A stretch of 13,115 nucleotides of DNA from Clostridiales bacterium (GTDB taxonomy: Bacteria > Bacillota > Clostridia > Oscillospirales > Oscillospiraceae): assembly GCA_021199695.1 (NCBI GenBank), contig JAJQHP010000167.1, forward strand, positions 1,081-14,195, in the 5' to 3' direction. The translations under genes and the position numbers were made by a program. Position 1 is the stretch's first letter. Each line of letters begins with the position of its first letter. Below the pieces are notes generated by a model. It was not told the DNA's origin, ran no database searches, and saw only the letters and a program-made list of their open reading frames with translations. Shown here piece by piece: positions 1 to 6,456 of the stretch.

Positions 1-466
1 GTCCGGTGGCATCGATGATTTCCGTATAGGTATCGCCGCACTCGCAGGTGTAGACCACATAGCCGTCCTCGGTGCAGGTGGCCTCCACTATCTCGGTAGC
101 CACATACTCATGGATGTGCTCCTCGGTGGACTCGACCGCGCCACATTCGGTGCAGACCCCGTCCACATAGTTGTGTCCGGTGGCATCGATGATTTCCGTA
201 TAGGTATCGCCGCACTCGCAGGTGTAGACGATGTAGCCGTTCTCGGTGCAGGTGGCCTCCACCGTCTCGGTAGCCACATACTCGTGGGTGTGCTCGGTGG
301 GCTCCTCAGCGCCGCACTCGGTGCAGACCCCGTCCACGTAGTTGTGGCCGGTGGCGTCCACATAATCGGTGCAGTAGAAGTCGCCGCAGCTCTCGCACAC
401 GTGGAGGGTGTAGCCCTGCTCAGTGCAGGTGGGAGCAATGACGATCTCGGTGTACTCGTGGCTATG
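1..466 (-). repeat. Cys-rich C-terminal tandem repeats of the phosphoesterase (about 57-58 residues each)
   Basis: Three in-frame units are visible, and the array is cut by the window edge. Periods are 174 bases (58 codons) and 171 bases (57 codons); the outer two units are nearly identical in DNA, the one nearest the enzyme is more diverged. Each unit reads roughly HEY..T..-ATCTE-GY-YTCECG-TYTEIIDATGHNYVDGVCTECGA, with a Cys near the start, a CxCG or CxxCG pair and a CTEC motif, spaced as in a small metal-binding or disulfide module. Similar repeats occur in secreted proteins of gut clostridia; I do not know their function. Near-identity at the DNA level implies recent duplication or gene conversion. 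Confidence 0.85.
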
Positions 467-3400
467 CTCCTCGGCGGTGTAGGTGCCGACGATCATATGG
501 GCGTTGGGGTCCACGTACAGGTAGCCGCCGGTCTCCGCAGCCTCCTCCTTCAGCGCGGCAATGGCGCCCTCGTTGTCGATGGTGTCCTTGCTCAGCAGCT
601 GATCGGTGTCGTTCCAGTCAGCGAAGGGGGTGTCGGAGGTGGCCACATACTCGTTGGTGGCGACGATCACCGTCTGGGTCGCCCAGTCGTCCACCCACTC
701 GCCGTCCTGATAGATCAGGGTGCCGTCGGAGGTGACCAGAGCGTTCACCGTCTTGCCGGTGTAGTAGCAGTCGATACCGGACATACGCAGGCCCAGAGCG
801 GAGCCGCCGTCCAGACTGTACTCCAGGATCTCCAGCAGATCGGCGTAGGTGATCTCATAGGAGTAGATGGCGTTGCAGAAGGGGGAGATGGTGTAGATGT
901 CGCCGGCGGAGATGTAGCGATAGCCGACCTCATCGTCCACCTCGAAGGTGGTGCGGATGCCGCCGTTGTTGGTGAATGCCACGTCAGCGCCCACAGAGCG
1001 GGCCATGAGGGAGGTCATCCAGTTACCGGCGGTGGAGGACATGCTGTTGCTGCCGATGGCGGTCTTAGTGGCGCTGGTGGTGATGTAGCCCAGAGTCTCG
1101 TTGAGCACGTCGGAGACGTTCTCCACAGCAGCCTTGGACAGGGCCACGATGTCCTGATCCAGATCGTCGGCGTTATCCTCGGTGTCGTACAGCTTGCTGG
1201 TGTCGCCGGTGACGGAGACGATCTTCTTGGTGGAGACGCCCACATTGGTGATGTTGCCGTCGTCGTCGGTCTCAAAGACCAGCTCCACATAGCAGTAGTT
1301 GGCGGCCTGGTTTGCGGCCTCCACATAGGGCACGCCGTTGACCTCGCCGGTCTGAGCAGAATGGGTGTGACCGCCGCAGACCAGGTCGATGACGCTGCCC
1401 TTGCTCAGGCCGGAGGCAGTGCCGGCGGCGTCGGCATGGGCCAGAAGGATGGTGGCGTTGCAGCCCTCCTCGGTCTCCAGCTTGACGGCCAGAGCCTCCA
1501 GAGCGTCATAGTCCAGATCCACGGTGAAGCCCCGTCCGGTGAACTGAGCGTACATGATGTCGGTGGCATAGCTGGCGACCCAGCCGATGATGCCGAGCTT
1601 GACGGTGATGACGTTGCCGTCCTCGTCCACTGCCGACTTCTCCAGGATAATGTAGTCGTCGGCGAAGGTGATCTTCTCATCGTTCAGATAGAGGTTGGAG
1701 GCGATGACCGGGATCTCGCTGTCGCCCTCGTAGTCGCCCACGGAGTAGGAGCTCATGGTGCCGTCCTCGTCGATGACCACCTCATAGCCCCAGTCGAACT
1801 CATGGTTGCCGATGGAGACCACGTCATAACCCATCAGGTCATAGGCGGCGGTCATGGGCTGGCCGTCCTGGAGGTTGGAGATCACGTTGCCCTGGTAGAT
1901 GTCGCCGGTGTCCAGCAGGAGCACGTCGTCCACATCATAGATGTCACGGGCGTCGTTCACCTTGTCGGCGATGTAGGCCAGGCGGTACTGATAGGTAGAG
2001 CTGTCTCCGGAGGAGGTGTCCACCAGGTAGCCGTGAACGTCGGTGGTCTCGAAGATCTTCAGGGTGTAGCCCTCCAGGGTCTCCTCCTCGCCGGAGGAGG
2101 CGACTGCGCCCACCTTGTAGAAGTTGAAGATGTAAGCGCTGCTGGTGCTGGCATAGTTGGAGGTATAGGTGGTGAATCCGTAGTAATACTCCAGATACAC
2201 GCCGGGCACGCCCACGTTCTCCACGTTATAGCCGTCGTTGGTGCCATCAGAGGCTGTGGAGATCGTCCAGCAGCAGTAGTCGCTGAAGTCCTCTGTGAGT
2301 CCGACGGTGTTCTTGGCGGTGGTGTACAGATACCCCTCACTGGTGGAGAAGGTGTAGTAACCGTCCTCTGTGATGCCCACAGTGAAGACCTGTGCGCCGT
2401 CCTCGGGGACGACCACGCTGCCGCCGCTCTCAGTGGCAACCAGGGTAGCGTTTATTGCGGGGAACTTGCTGCCGCTGTAGGTTCCCAGAACGGTGCCGCC
2501 GTTGGGATAGTAAATCAGCAGGTTGTCGCCGTCGGCCAGGTCGGTCGGGTCAACGGACACGCCGGAGGTCTGGACGGTGTAGAAGCTGACCTCAAAGGCG
2601 GTGCCGCCGGAGGAGCCGCCACCGTAGGTGGTGAACTTGCCGTAGTAGTACTCCAGATACTGAGCGCTGTAGCCGCCATAGAGAGCGTTGACGTTCTTGA
2701 CGGAGTAGACGCCCTCAGAAACCTGCACCAGCGTCCACAGGCTGTACTCGGTGGCCTCATCGGTGTAGCCCAGGCCGCTGCCGGTGGCGTTGGAGGTGAG
2801 ATAGCCGTCATCGGTCAGGAAGGTGTAATAACCCTCCTCGGTGACGCCCACGGTGAAGACAGCGGCGCCGTCCTCCACATAGACGTTAGAGTCAACCACC
2901 GTGCCGGAGACTCCGGCCAGGGTAGGCGTGCTCTCGCTGTAGTAGTTGCTGCTGACTGCCACGTCGCTGGCCAGGTTGTAGATCATGACCTGATCGCCGT
3001 CAGACAGGGTGGTGGTCAGGGTGCCCACATAGGTGGTGCTGTCGGAGACGGTGGACTCGGTGGGGATCTCACCGGTGTAGGTGATAGACCAGGTGCAGGA
3101 GCTCTCGCCGTTCTTGTCCGCCTCGTCGGTGCCATAGACGCCGCCGTAGGTATCGGTCATCTCGGTGACATATTCAGCGATCAGATCCTGGACATAGCCG
3201 CCGCCCAGGTCATCGGTCTGGGACCAGATGGCGTCGGAGGTGCTGTACTGGCCCAGGCAGTCGTTGTAGCTGTTGCCCAGATGATAGTTGTTGATGGCGA
3301 CGATGTACAGGCCGTCCTCGCTGAACTCCTTCCCGTTGGAGAAGCCCTCGATGATGACCCGGCTGCCCTCCTCCTGCGCCATGTCGATGGTATAGTTCAG

Positions 3401-5428
3401 GCCGTAGAAGACGGGGAAGGTGTAGTTGGCGTTGTAATCGCCGGTATCGGAGATCACGGCCTCGCCGTTCTTGAAGGAGACGGTGATACGCTCAGAGGCG
3501 TTGTACTCCAGCAGATCCTTGATCTCGGAGCCGGTAAGGGCCAGGAGATACAGGGAGTTGTCGTACTTGTAGAAGCCGTAGATGTCCTTCATGCTCAGCT
3601 CGCTGTCCCCGGCAGAGGGAGAGGAGGTGGTGACGATGGAGGTGCTGGACAAATCCACCACCAGCTCGCCGTTGACCAGGTCGTCCTCGGTGAACTGCTT
3701 GGTGGTATCAGAGCCGTACATCTCCTGGAGCTTCTCGTTGAGCGCATCCACAGAGCTATACTTGGCGTTCAGCCCGTCGCTGCCCTCGGCGATCTGGGCC
3801 CGGTTGATCAGATCCACCGTGTCCGTCTGCTCCAGATAGTAGCGGTTGTTGGTGTTGGAGAGGCCGTCCCAGTTGAGCAGCATACCCACGGAAGTGTTGA
3901 CATACTCCTCTGCGCCCACAGCGTAGGGCTCCACCATGGCCTTCAGCGTCTCGTCCTTGGCATAGTTGCTCAGGGTCAGGTTCTCGCTGGAGGCCTTCTC
4001 GATGGTGACGGTGGTCTCGGTCTCGGCCTCGGCCTCGTCGGCGGTCTCCTCAGCCTCAGCGGTCTCCTCGGTCTCGTCGTCGGAGACATCCAGAGCGGTG
4101 GTCTCGTCCACGGAGACGGAGGTCTCGCCGGTGACGGTGTCCACGGTGACGTTCCAGACAGAGGCGGTCAGGGTGGTGCCGCCGCCATTGACCACCAGCA
4201 CGTCCTCTCCGTCAGCGTTCTGATAGCTGTTGTTGGAGTAGGAGGTGGAGTGGTCGTGGCCGGAGATGACCATGTCGATGCCGGTGGTGTTCTGGATGAT
4301 GTGGAGCACCTGGTTCTCGGTGGTCTCGGCATAGGTCACGGTGTCGCCGCCGTCGCCCAGTGCGCCGTGGTAGCAGACGATGACGAAGTCAGGGTCGATG
4401 CCGGCCGCTGCCCACTCGTCCTGCACGCTCTGCACCTCAACGGCCAGGTCGAGGCTCGGGTTGTCGGGAGCGGAGAAGATCATGCCGGGATAGTTGTCCT
4501 CTACATCCCAACGGGTGCAGTCGGTGTTCTCCAGGCCGATGATGCCGATGGTGACCTCCTGGCCGCCCACCTCGACGGTCTTGAGCAGATAGGGCTGGAA
4601 CACCCGCTCACCGGTGGACTCATAATAGAGGTTGGCCACGATGATGGGCACCCCGTTGCTCTCCAGGTAGTCGTAGATGTCGCTCATGGTGTTCCAGGAG
4701 TAGTTGAACTCGTGGTTGCCCAGGATGAGCGCGTCATACCCGATGTAGACCATGGACATGGCGGTGGGGTTGATCATGTACATGGACTCGATGCTCTCCG
4801 TGGCCCTGTTGATGTACTGGGTGTACACAGAGATCTGATAGGTGGAGACAGGAGTGCCCTGGTACAGGTCGCCTGCGTCCAGCAGAATGACGTTCTCCTC
4901 ACCGTAGGTCTCCCGATACTCGGTGACGGCGGTGGAGACGTTGAGCAGACTGTTGTTTACGCTGGTGTCGTTGAGCAGGTTGGTGTCCCAGATCTTGCCA
5001 TGCACGTCGGTAGTGGACATGATGACAAACTGGCCTGTCTCAGTAGTGGAGGTGGTCTCCTCCTCGGTTTCATCAGCTGCCTCTTCGGCCTCGTCGATCG
5101 CTTCCTCGGCGGCCTCTTCGACCTCGTCGGTCGCCTCCTCGGCAGCCTCTTCGACCTCGTCGGTCGCCTCCTCGGCAGCCTCTTCGACCTCGTCGGTCAC
5201 TTCCTCGGCAGCCTCTTCGGCCTCGTCGGTCGTTTCCTCGGCAGCCTCTTCGGCCTCGTCGGCGGTTTCCTCAGCGGCCTCCTCGGCCTCGTCGGTTACT
5301 TCCTCGACGACGGCGGTGCCGTCATCGGTGTCGATCTCCGCTGCCAATGCGGTCAGGGACAATGTGGAAAGACACATCATCAGCGCCAGCAGCAGCGAGA
5401 GGAGCCGTTTACCCATCTTTTTCTTCAA
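1..5428 (-). CDS. Secreted YfkN-type dual-domain nucleotide phosphoesterase (2',3'-cyclic phosphodiesterase plus 5'-nucleotidase), 3' end outside window
   Basis: One uninterrupted frame of 1809 codons runs off the left edge. Residues 1-29 form a signal peptide (KKK start, Leu-rich core, ALA cleavage motif). An acidic 11-residue repeat stalk spans about 40-116. The first metallophosphatase domain has DVH (D141, H143), GD-YQG, GNHE (237-240) and GHDH (390-393). Its C-terminal partner (about 510-760) has the YKYDNSLY and TGSEIKDLLEY pattern of CpdB-like 2',3'-cyclic phosphodiesterases and no NGGIR. Two related beta-rich modules follow (about 805-955 and 960-1110). The second metallophosphatase domain has DVH (D1130, H1132), GNHE (1207-1210) and GGHTH (1352-1356), then a 5'-nucleotidase domain with NNGGIR (NGGIR 1488-1492). 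Cys-rich repeats start at about 1655. The cyclic-phosphodiesterase/5'-nucleotidase tandem matches Bacillus YfkN, but this protein is longer. Inferred role: extracellular degradation of nucleotides to nucleoside and phosphate. A wall anchor may lie beyond the window. Domain calls are strong; exact substrates are inferred. Confidence 0.9.
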   Translation of the reverse strand, partial: MKKKMGKRLLSLLLALMMCLSTLSLTALAAEIDTDDGTAVVEEVTDEAEEAAEETADEAEEAAEETTDEAEEAAEEVTDEVEEAAEEATDEVEEAAEEATDEVEEAAEEAIDEAEEAADETEEETTSTTETGQFVIMSTTDVHGKIWDTNLLNDTSVNNSLLNVSTAVTEYRETYGEENVILLDAGDLYQGTPVSTYQISVYTQYINRATESIESMYMINPTAMSMVYIGYDALILGNHEFNYSWNTMSDIYDYLESNGVPIIVANLYYESTGERVFQPYLLKTVEVGGQEVTIGIIGLENTDCTRWDVEDNYPGMIFSAPDNPSLDLAVEVQSVQDEWAAAGIDPDFVIVCYHGALGDGGDTVTYAETTENQVLHIIQNTTGIDMVISGHDHSTSYSNNSYQNADGEDVLVVNGGGTTLTASVWNVTVDTVTGETSVSVDETTALDVSDDETEETAEAEETADEAEAETETTVTIEKASSENLTLSNYAKDETLKAMVEPYAVGAEEYVNTSVGMLLNWDGLSNTNNRYYLEQTDTVDLINRAQIAEGSDGLNAKYSSVDALNEKLQEMYGSDTTKQFTEDDLVNGELVVDLSSTSIVTTSSPSAGDSELSMKDIYGFYKYDNSLYLLALTGSEIKDLLEYNASERITVSFKNGEAVISDTGDYNANYTFPVFYGLNYTIDMAQEEGSRVIIEGFSNGKEFSEDGLYIVAINNYHLGNSYNDCLGQYSTSDAIWSQTDDLGGGYVQDLIAEYVTEMTDTYGGVYGTDEADKNGESSCTWSITYTGEIPTESTVSDSTTYVGTLTTTLSDGDQVMIYNLASDVAVSSNYYSESTPTLAGVSGTVVDSNVYVEDGAAVFTVGVTEEGYYTFLTDDGYLTSNATGSGLGYTDEATEYSLWTLVQVSEGVYSVKNVNALYGGYSAQYLEYYYGKFTTYGGGSSGGTAFEVSFYTVQTSGVSVDPTDLADGDNLLIYYPNGGTVLGTYSGSKFPAINATLVATESGGSVVVPEDGAQVFTVGITEDGYYTFSTSEGYLYTTAKNTVGLTEDFSDYCCWTISTASDGTNDGYNVENVGVPGVYLEYYYGFTTYTSNYASTSSAYIFNFYKVGAVASSGEEETLEGYTLKIFETTDVHGYLVDTSSGDSSTYQYRLAYIADKVNDARDIYDVDDVLLLDTGDIYQGNVISNLQDGQPMTAAYDLMGYDVVSIGNHEFDWGYEVVIDEDGTMSSYSVGDYEGDSEIPVIASNLYLNDEKITFADDYIILEKSAVDEDGNVITVKLGIIGWVASYATDIMYAQFTGRGFTVDLDYDALEALAVKLETEEGCNATILLAHADAAGTASGLSKGSVIDLVCGGHTHSAQTGEVNGVPYVEAANQAANYCYVELVFETDDDGNITNVGVSTKKIVSVTGDTSKLYDTEDNADDLDQDIVALSKAAVENVSDVLNETLGYITTSATKTAIGSNSMSSTAGNWMTSLMARSVGADVAFTNNGGIRTTFEVDDEVGYRYISAGDIYTISPFCNAIYSYEITYADLLEILEYSLDGGSALGLRMSGIDCYYTGKTVNALVTSDGTLIYQDGEWVDDWATQTVIVATNEYVATSDTPFADWNDTDQLLSKDTIDNEGAIAALKEEAAETGGYLYVDPNAHMIVGTYTAEEHSHEYTEIVIAPTCTEQGYTLHVCESCGDFYCTDYVDATGHNYVDGVCTECGAEEPTEHTHEYVATETVEATCTENGYIVYTCECGDTYTEIIDATGHNYVDGVCTECGAVESTEEHIHEYVATEIVEATCTEDGYVVYTCECGDTYTEIIDATG
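5080..5310 (-). repeat. Seven 33-base tandem repeats encoding an acidic hendecad stalk
   Basis: Seven contiguous 33-base units; the units at 5113-5145 and 5146-5178 are identical. Each encodes an 11-residue block of the type TDEVEEAAEEA, covering residues about 40-116 just behind the signal peptide. Eleven-residue periodicity with Ala at regular positions suits a long, highly negative helix or right-handed coiled coil, likely a spacer holding the catalytic domains off the membrane or wall. The unit length is a multiple of three, so copy-number changes would keep the frame. Confidence 0.9.
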
Positions 5429-5435
5429 TGAAATT

Positions 5436-5440
5436 CCTCC
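5436..5440 (-). promoter_or_regulatory. Ribosome binding site that fixes a TTG start for the phosphoesterase
   Basis: On the minus strand GGAGG lies 7 bases before TTG at 5428, giving MKKKMGKR. The first in-frame ATG (5416) would be 19 bases from this site, too far. The TTG start also gives a better signal-peptide N-region. Confidence 0.8.
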
Positions 5441-5544
5441 TTAGAGCTGATACTTGTTGTAGTGCGGAACAGCTTACGGGGCCGGGACACAGAGCCTCCT
5501 TTCAAGTACCGCAGGGATCTGCGGCGTCTGCCTGGAATAAGGAA

Positions 5545-5592
5545 GGCGCTCTTTCCAACGAGCCATGGTTTGAGTTCGTTCTCAAGAGCACC
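5545..5592 (-). promoter_or_regulatory. Structured hairpin at the 5' end of the phosphoesterase leader RNA
   Basis: On the minus strand GGTGCTCTT (5592-5584) pairs with AAGAGCGCC (5553-5545): nine pairs including one G-U. Inside is a symmetric 3x3 purine loop (GAG/GGA, allowing tandem G-A pairs), then a five-pair helix AACGA/TCGTT and a 14-base loop. It begins about 7-8 bases after the expected transcription start and lies about 115 bases before the start codon. No T-tract follows, so it is not an intrinsic terminator. It may be an RNA-stabilising 5' hairpin or a regulatory element; it matches no riboswitch class I know. Confidence 0.5.
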
Positions 5593-5605
5593 TTTGTACA
5601 CAGTT

Positions 5606-5634
5606 ATTTTACATCTTTTTACATTCTCCGTCAA
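5606..5634 (-). promoter_or_regulatory. Sigma-A promoter of the phosphoesterase gene
   Basis: Minus strand: TTGACG (5634-5629), 17-base spacer, TAAAAT (5611-5606). Both boxes are one mismatch from consensus at ideal spacing, in an AT-rich stretch. Expected start is near 5599, giving a leader of about 170 bases. Confidence 0.75.
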
Positions 5635-5653
5635 TGGATTTTACGTTTTCTTT

Positions 5654-5767
5654 TCATTTTCTTTCAAAAAGTTGTCGGTCGTCAACCGGGTGCAGTCCTG
5701 TTGGCCGCCCCTCCTTCCGCTTCGGGTCATACAGGCTCCCATGGTTCACATCCGCGCGTTCAGGCAT
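5654..5767 (-). CDS. Possible 37-residue ORF upstream of the phosphoesterase promoter
   Basis: ATG at 5767 is preceded by GGAGG with a short 4-base gap, and the frame ends in TGA at 5656-5654 just before the promoter. The product would be hydrophilic and charged (starts MPERADVNHGSLYD, ends RQLFERK), with no signal, membrane segment or recognised motif. The stretch could equally be non-coding spacer, and the start of the 56-residue gene's transcript is not visible. Low confidence; listed because a Shine-Dalgarno and a start codon coincide. Confidence 0.15.
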   Translation of the reverse strand: MPERADVNHGSLYDPKRKEGRPTGLHPVDDRQLFERK

Positions 5768-5788
5768 TTGACCTCCGCCCTTCCTAAA

Positions 5789-5822
5789 CAGAGGAAGCCA
5801 GGGTTTCCCCCGGCTCCCTCTG
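5789..5822 (-). repeat. 34-base palindromic repeat, copy 1
   Basis: Direct repeat of the element at 5986-6019 with 33 of 34 bases identical. Read on the minus strand it is a 15-base-pair hairpin capped by GAAA, with two G-U pairs; on the plus strand those two positions are A-C mismatches. No T-tract of terminator strength follows. Confidence 0.8.
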
Positions 5823-5823
5823 T

Positions 5824-5855
5824 CAGCGTGTCAAAAAATCCTTTTTGACACGCTG
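5824..5855. repeat. Perfect 14-base-pair palindrome with a 4-base loop
   Basis: CAGCGTGTCAAAAA (5824-5837), loop ATCC, TTTTTGACACGCTG (5842-5855). It starts two bases after copy 1 of the 34-base repeat. It could form a strong hairpin in either RNA strand. The A and T runs are inside the stem, and neither side continues into a long T-tract, so terminator function is possible but not clear. Confidence 0.75.
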
Positions 5856-5859
5856 AGTA

Positions 5860-5892
5860 CGATTTTTGAACTTTAAAAAGTTCTAAAAATCG
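5860..5892. repeat. AT-rich 15-base-pair palindrome with one bulged base
   Basis: CGATTTTTGAACTTT (5860-5874) pairs with 5877-5892 except for one extra base at 5884; the loop is AA. It follows the previous palindrome by four bases. On the plus strand it runs into TTTCTTATT, a weak T-rich tail; function unknown. Confidence 0.7.
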
Positions 5893-5909
5893 TTTCTTAT
5901 TGCACGCGA

Positions 5910-5928
5910 AGGGGGCTTTTTGCCCCCT
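5910..5928. repeat. Short GC palindrome
   Basis: AGGGGGC (5910-5916), loop TTTTT, GCCCCCT (5922-5928). A seven-pair GC hairpin with no T-tract on either side; fourth in the row of palindromes between the phosphoesterase and the 56-residue gene. Confidence 0.6.
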
Positions 5929-5985
5929 CCTCCGCTCCCCCGCTGCTCTGTTTCGGAAGTCTTAGACGGTTTTTTGACAGTCTCA

Positions 5986-6019
5986 CAGAGGAAGCCAGGG
6001 TTTCCCCTGGCTCCCTCTG
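5986..6019 (-). repeat. 34-base palindromic repeat, copy 2
   Basis: Same element as 5789-5822. Minus strand: CAGAGGGAGCCAGGG, loop GAAA, CCCTGGCTTCCTCTG, giving 15 continuous pairs with one G-U. It lies about 70 bases after the stop of the 56-residue gene, so it would be in that transcript's 3' region and could protect or delimit its end. Confidence 0.8.
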
Positions 6020-6089
6020 TACTATATTCATGATTCATGAGGCTCTTTCTCTCCGCCCCACCCCTTGACAGATAATCTGTCCTTTTGAG

Positions 6090-6260
6090 TTACAGACCCA
6101 TAGCGTCGGCAACGTGGTCCGCGACCTCGGCCACGGCCTTGATCGCCTTTCCGGCGGGGGTCCTCTTGATGCAGCGGGGTTTGGGAGATACAGACATGGC
6201 AAGGGCAGCGCCCACAGCGACTCCCACGCCTACTCCACTGAGAAATTTCGAGCAATTCAT
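6090..6260 (-). CDS. Small single-pass membrane protein, 56 residues (YtxH-like layout)
   Basis: ATG at 6260 is preceded by AAAGGAGG (6277-6270) with a 9-base gap, which favours this start over a longer frame reaching 6392. After MNCSKF a Gly/Ala/Val helix (about residues 7-24, with a GVGVGVAVG glycine-zipper pattern) should cross the membrane. A basic stretch follows (KPRCIKR, 27-33), then an amphipathic Ala/Val-rich tail ending VADAMGL. The layout resembles YtxH-type and related small clostridial envelope proteins, but I cannot assign a function. It sits behind the pgsA terminator, so it should have its own promoter, though I see no convincing one in 6261-6415. The palindrome cluster lies downstream. 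Confidence 0.75.
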   Translation of the reverse strand: MNCSKFLSGVGVGVAVGAALAMSVSPKPRCIKRTPAGKAIKAVAEVADHVADAMGL

Positions 6261-6415
6261 CCCGGCTCGCCTCCTTTCACCCGGATAGTTTGCCCGACAG
6301 CGAAGGCAGTACGCTGAGAAATTCTGGGTGTTCGCCGCGCGATGAGAGATTTTTCGATACGATTCCAACGGCAGCCACGGAAGCTGTTCCAAAATCGTGA
6401 AAGTGCTGATCCGTC

Positions 6416-6451
6416 AAAAGACTCCGGACAAAAGGCTGTCCGGAGTCTTTT
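6416..6451 (-). terminator. Intrinsic terminator after pgsA
   Basis: A perfect 15-base-pair stem: AAAAGACTCCGGACA (6416-6430), six-base loop, TGTCCGGAGTCTTTT (6437-6451). It starts five bases after the pgsA stop. On the minus strand the stem ends in TTTT, and on the plus strand in TTTTT, so it can work in both directions. Confidence 0.9.
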
Positions 6452-6456
6452 TGCTC

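Noticed and set aside
5344..5428. Lipoprotein signal (Cys19 in the phosphoesterase leader peptide)
   Set aside because: LMMC does not fit the lipobox, which needs a small residue before Cys. An ALA cleavage site follows, so ordinary signal peptidase is more likely.
5441..5600. Purine or other known riboswitch in the phosphoesterase leader
   Set aside because: The conserved core bases of purine, SAM, TPP or cyclic-dinucleotide riboswitches are not visible; only an unassigned hairpin is.
5425..5634. 69-codon minus-strand frame in the phosphoesterase leader
   Set aside because: Its start lies in the -35 box, upstream of the predicted transcript start, and it runs out of frame into the true start. 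No RBS or recognisable product.
5347..5848. Overlapping plus-strand frames across the intergenic region
   Set aside because: No RBS or family-like sequence, and they run through a minus-strand promoter, a hairpin and palindromes.
5789..6019. CRISPR array
   Set aside because: Only two copies of a 34-base palindrome with a 163-base spacing that holds other palindromes, and no cas genes.
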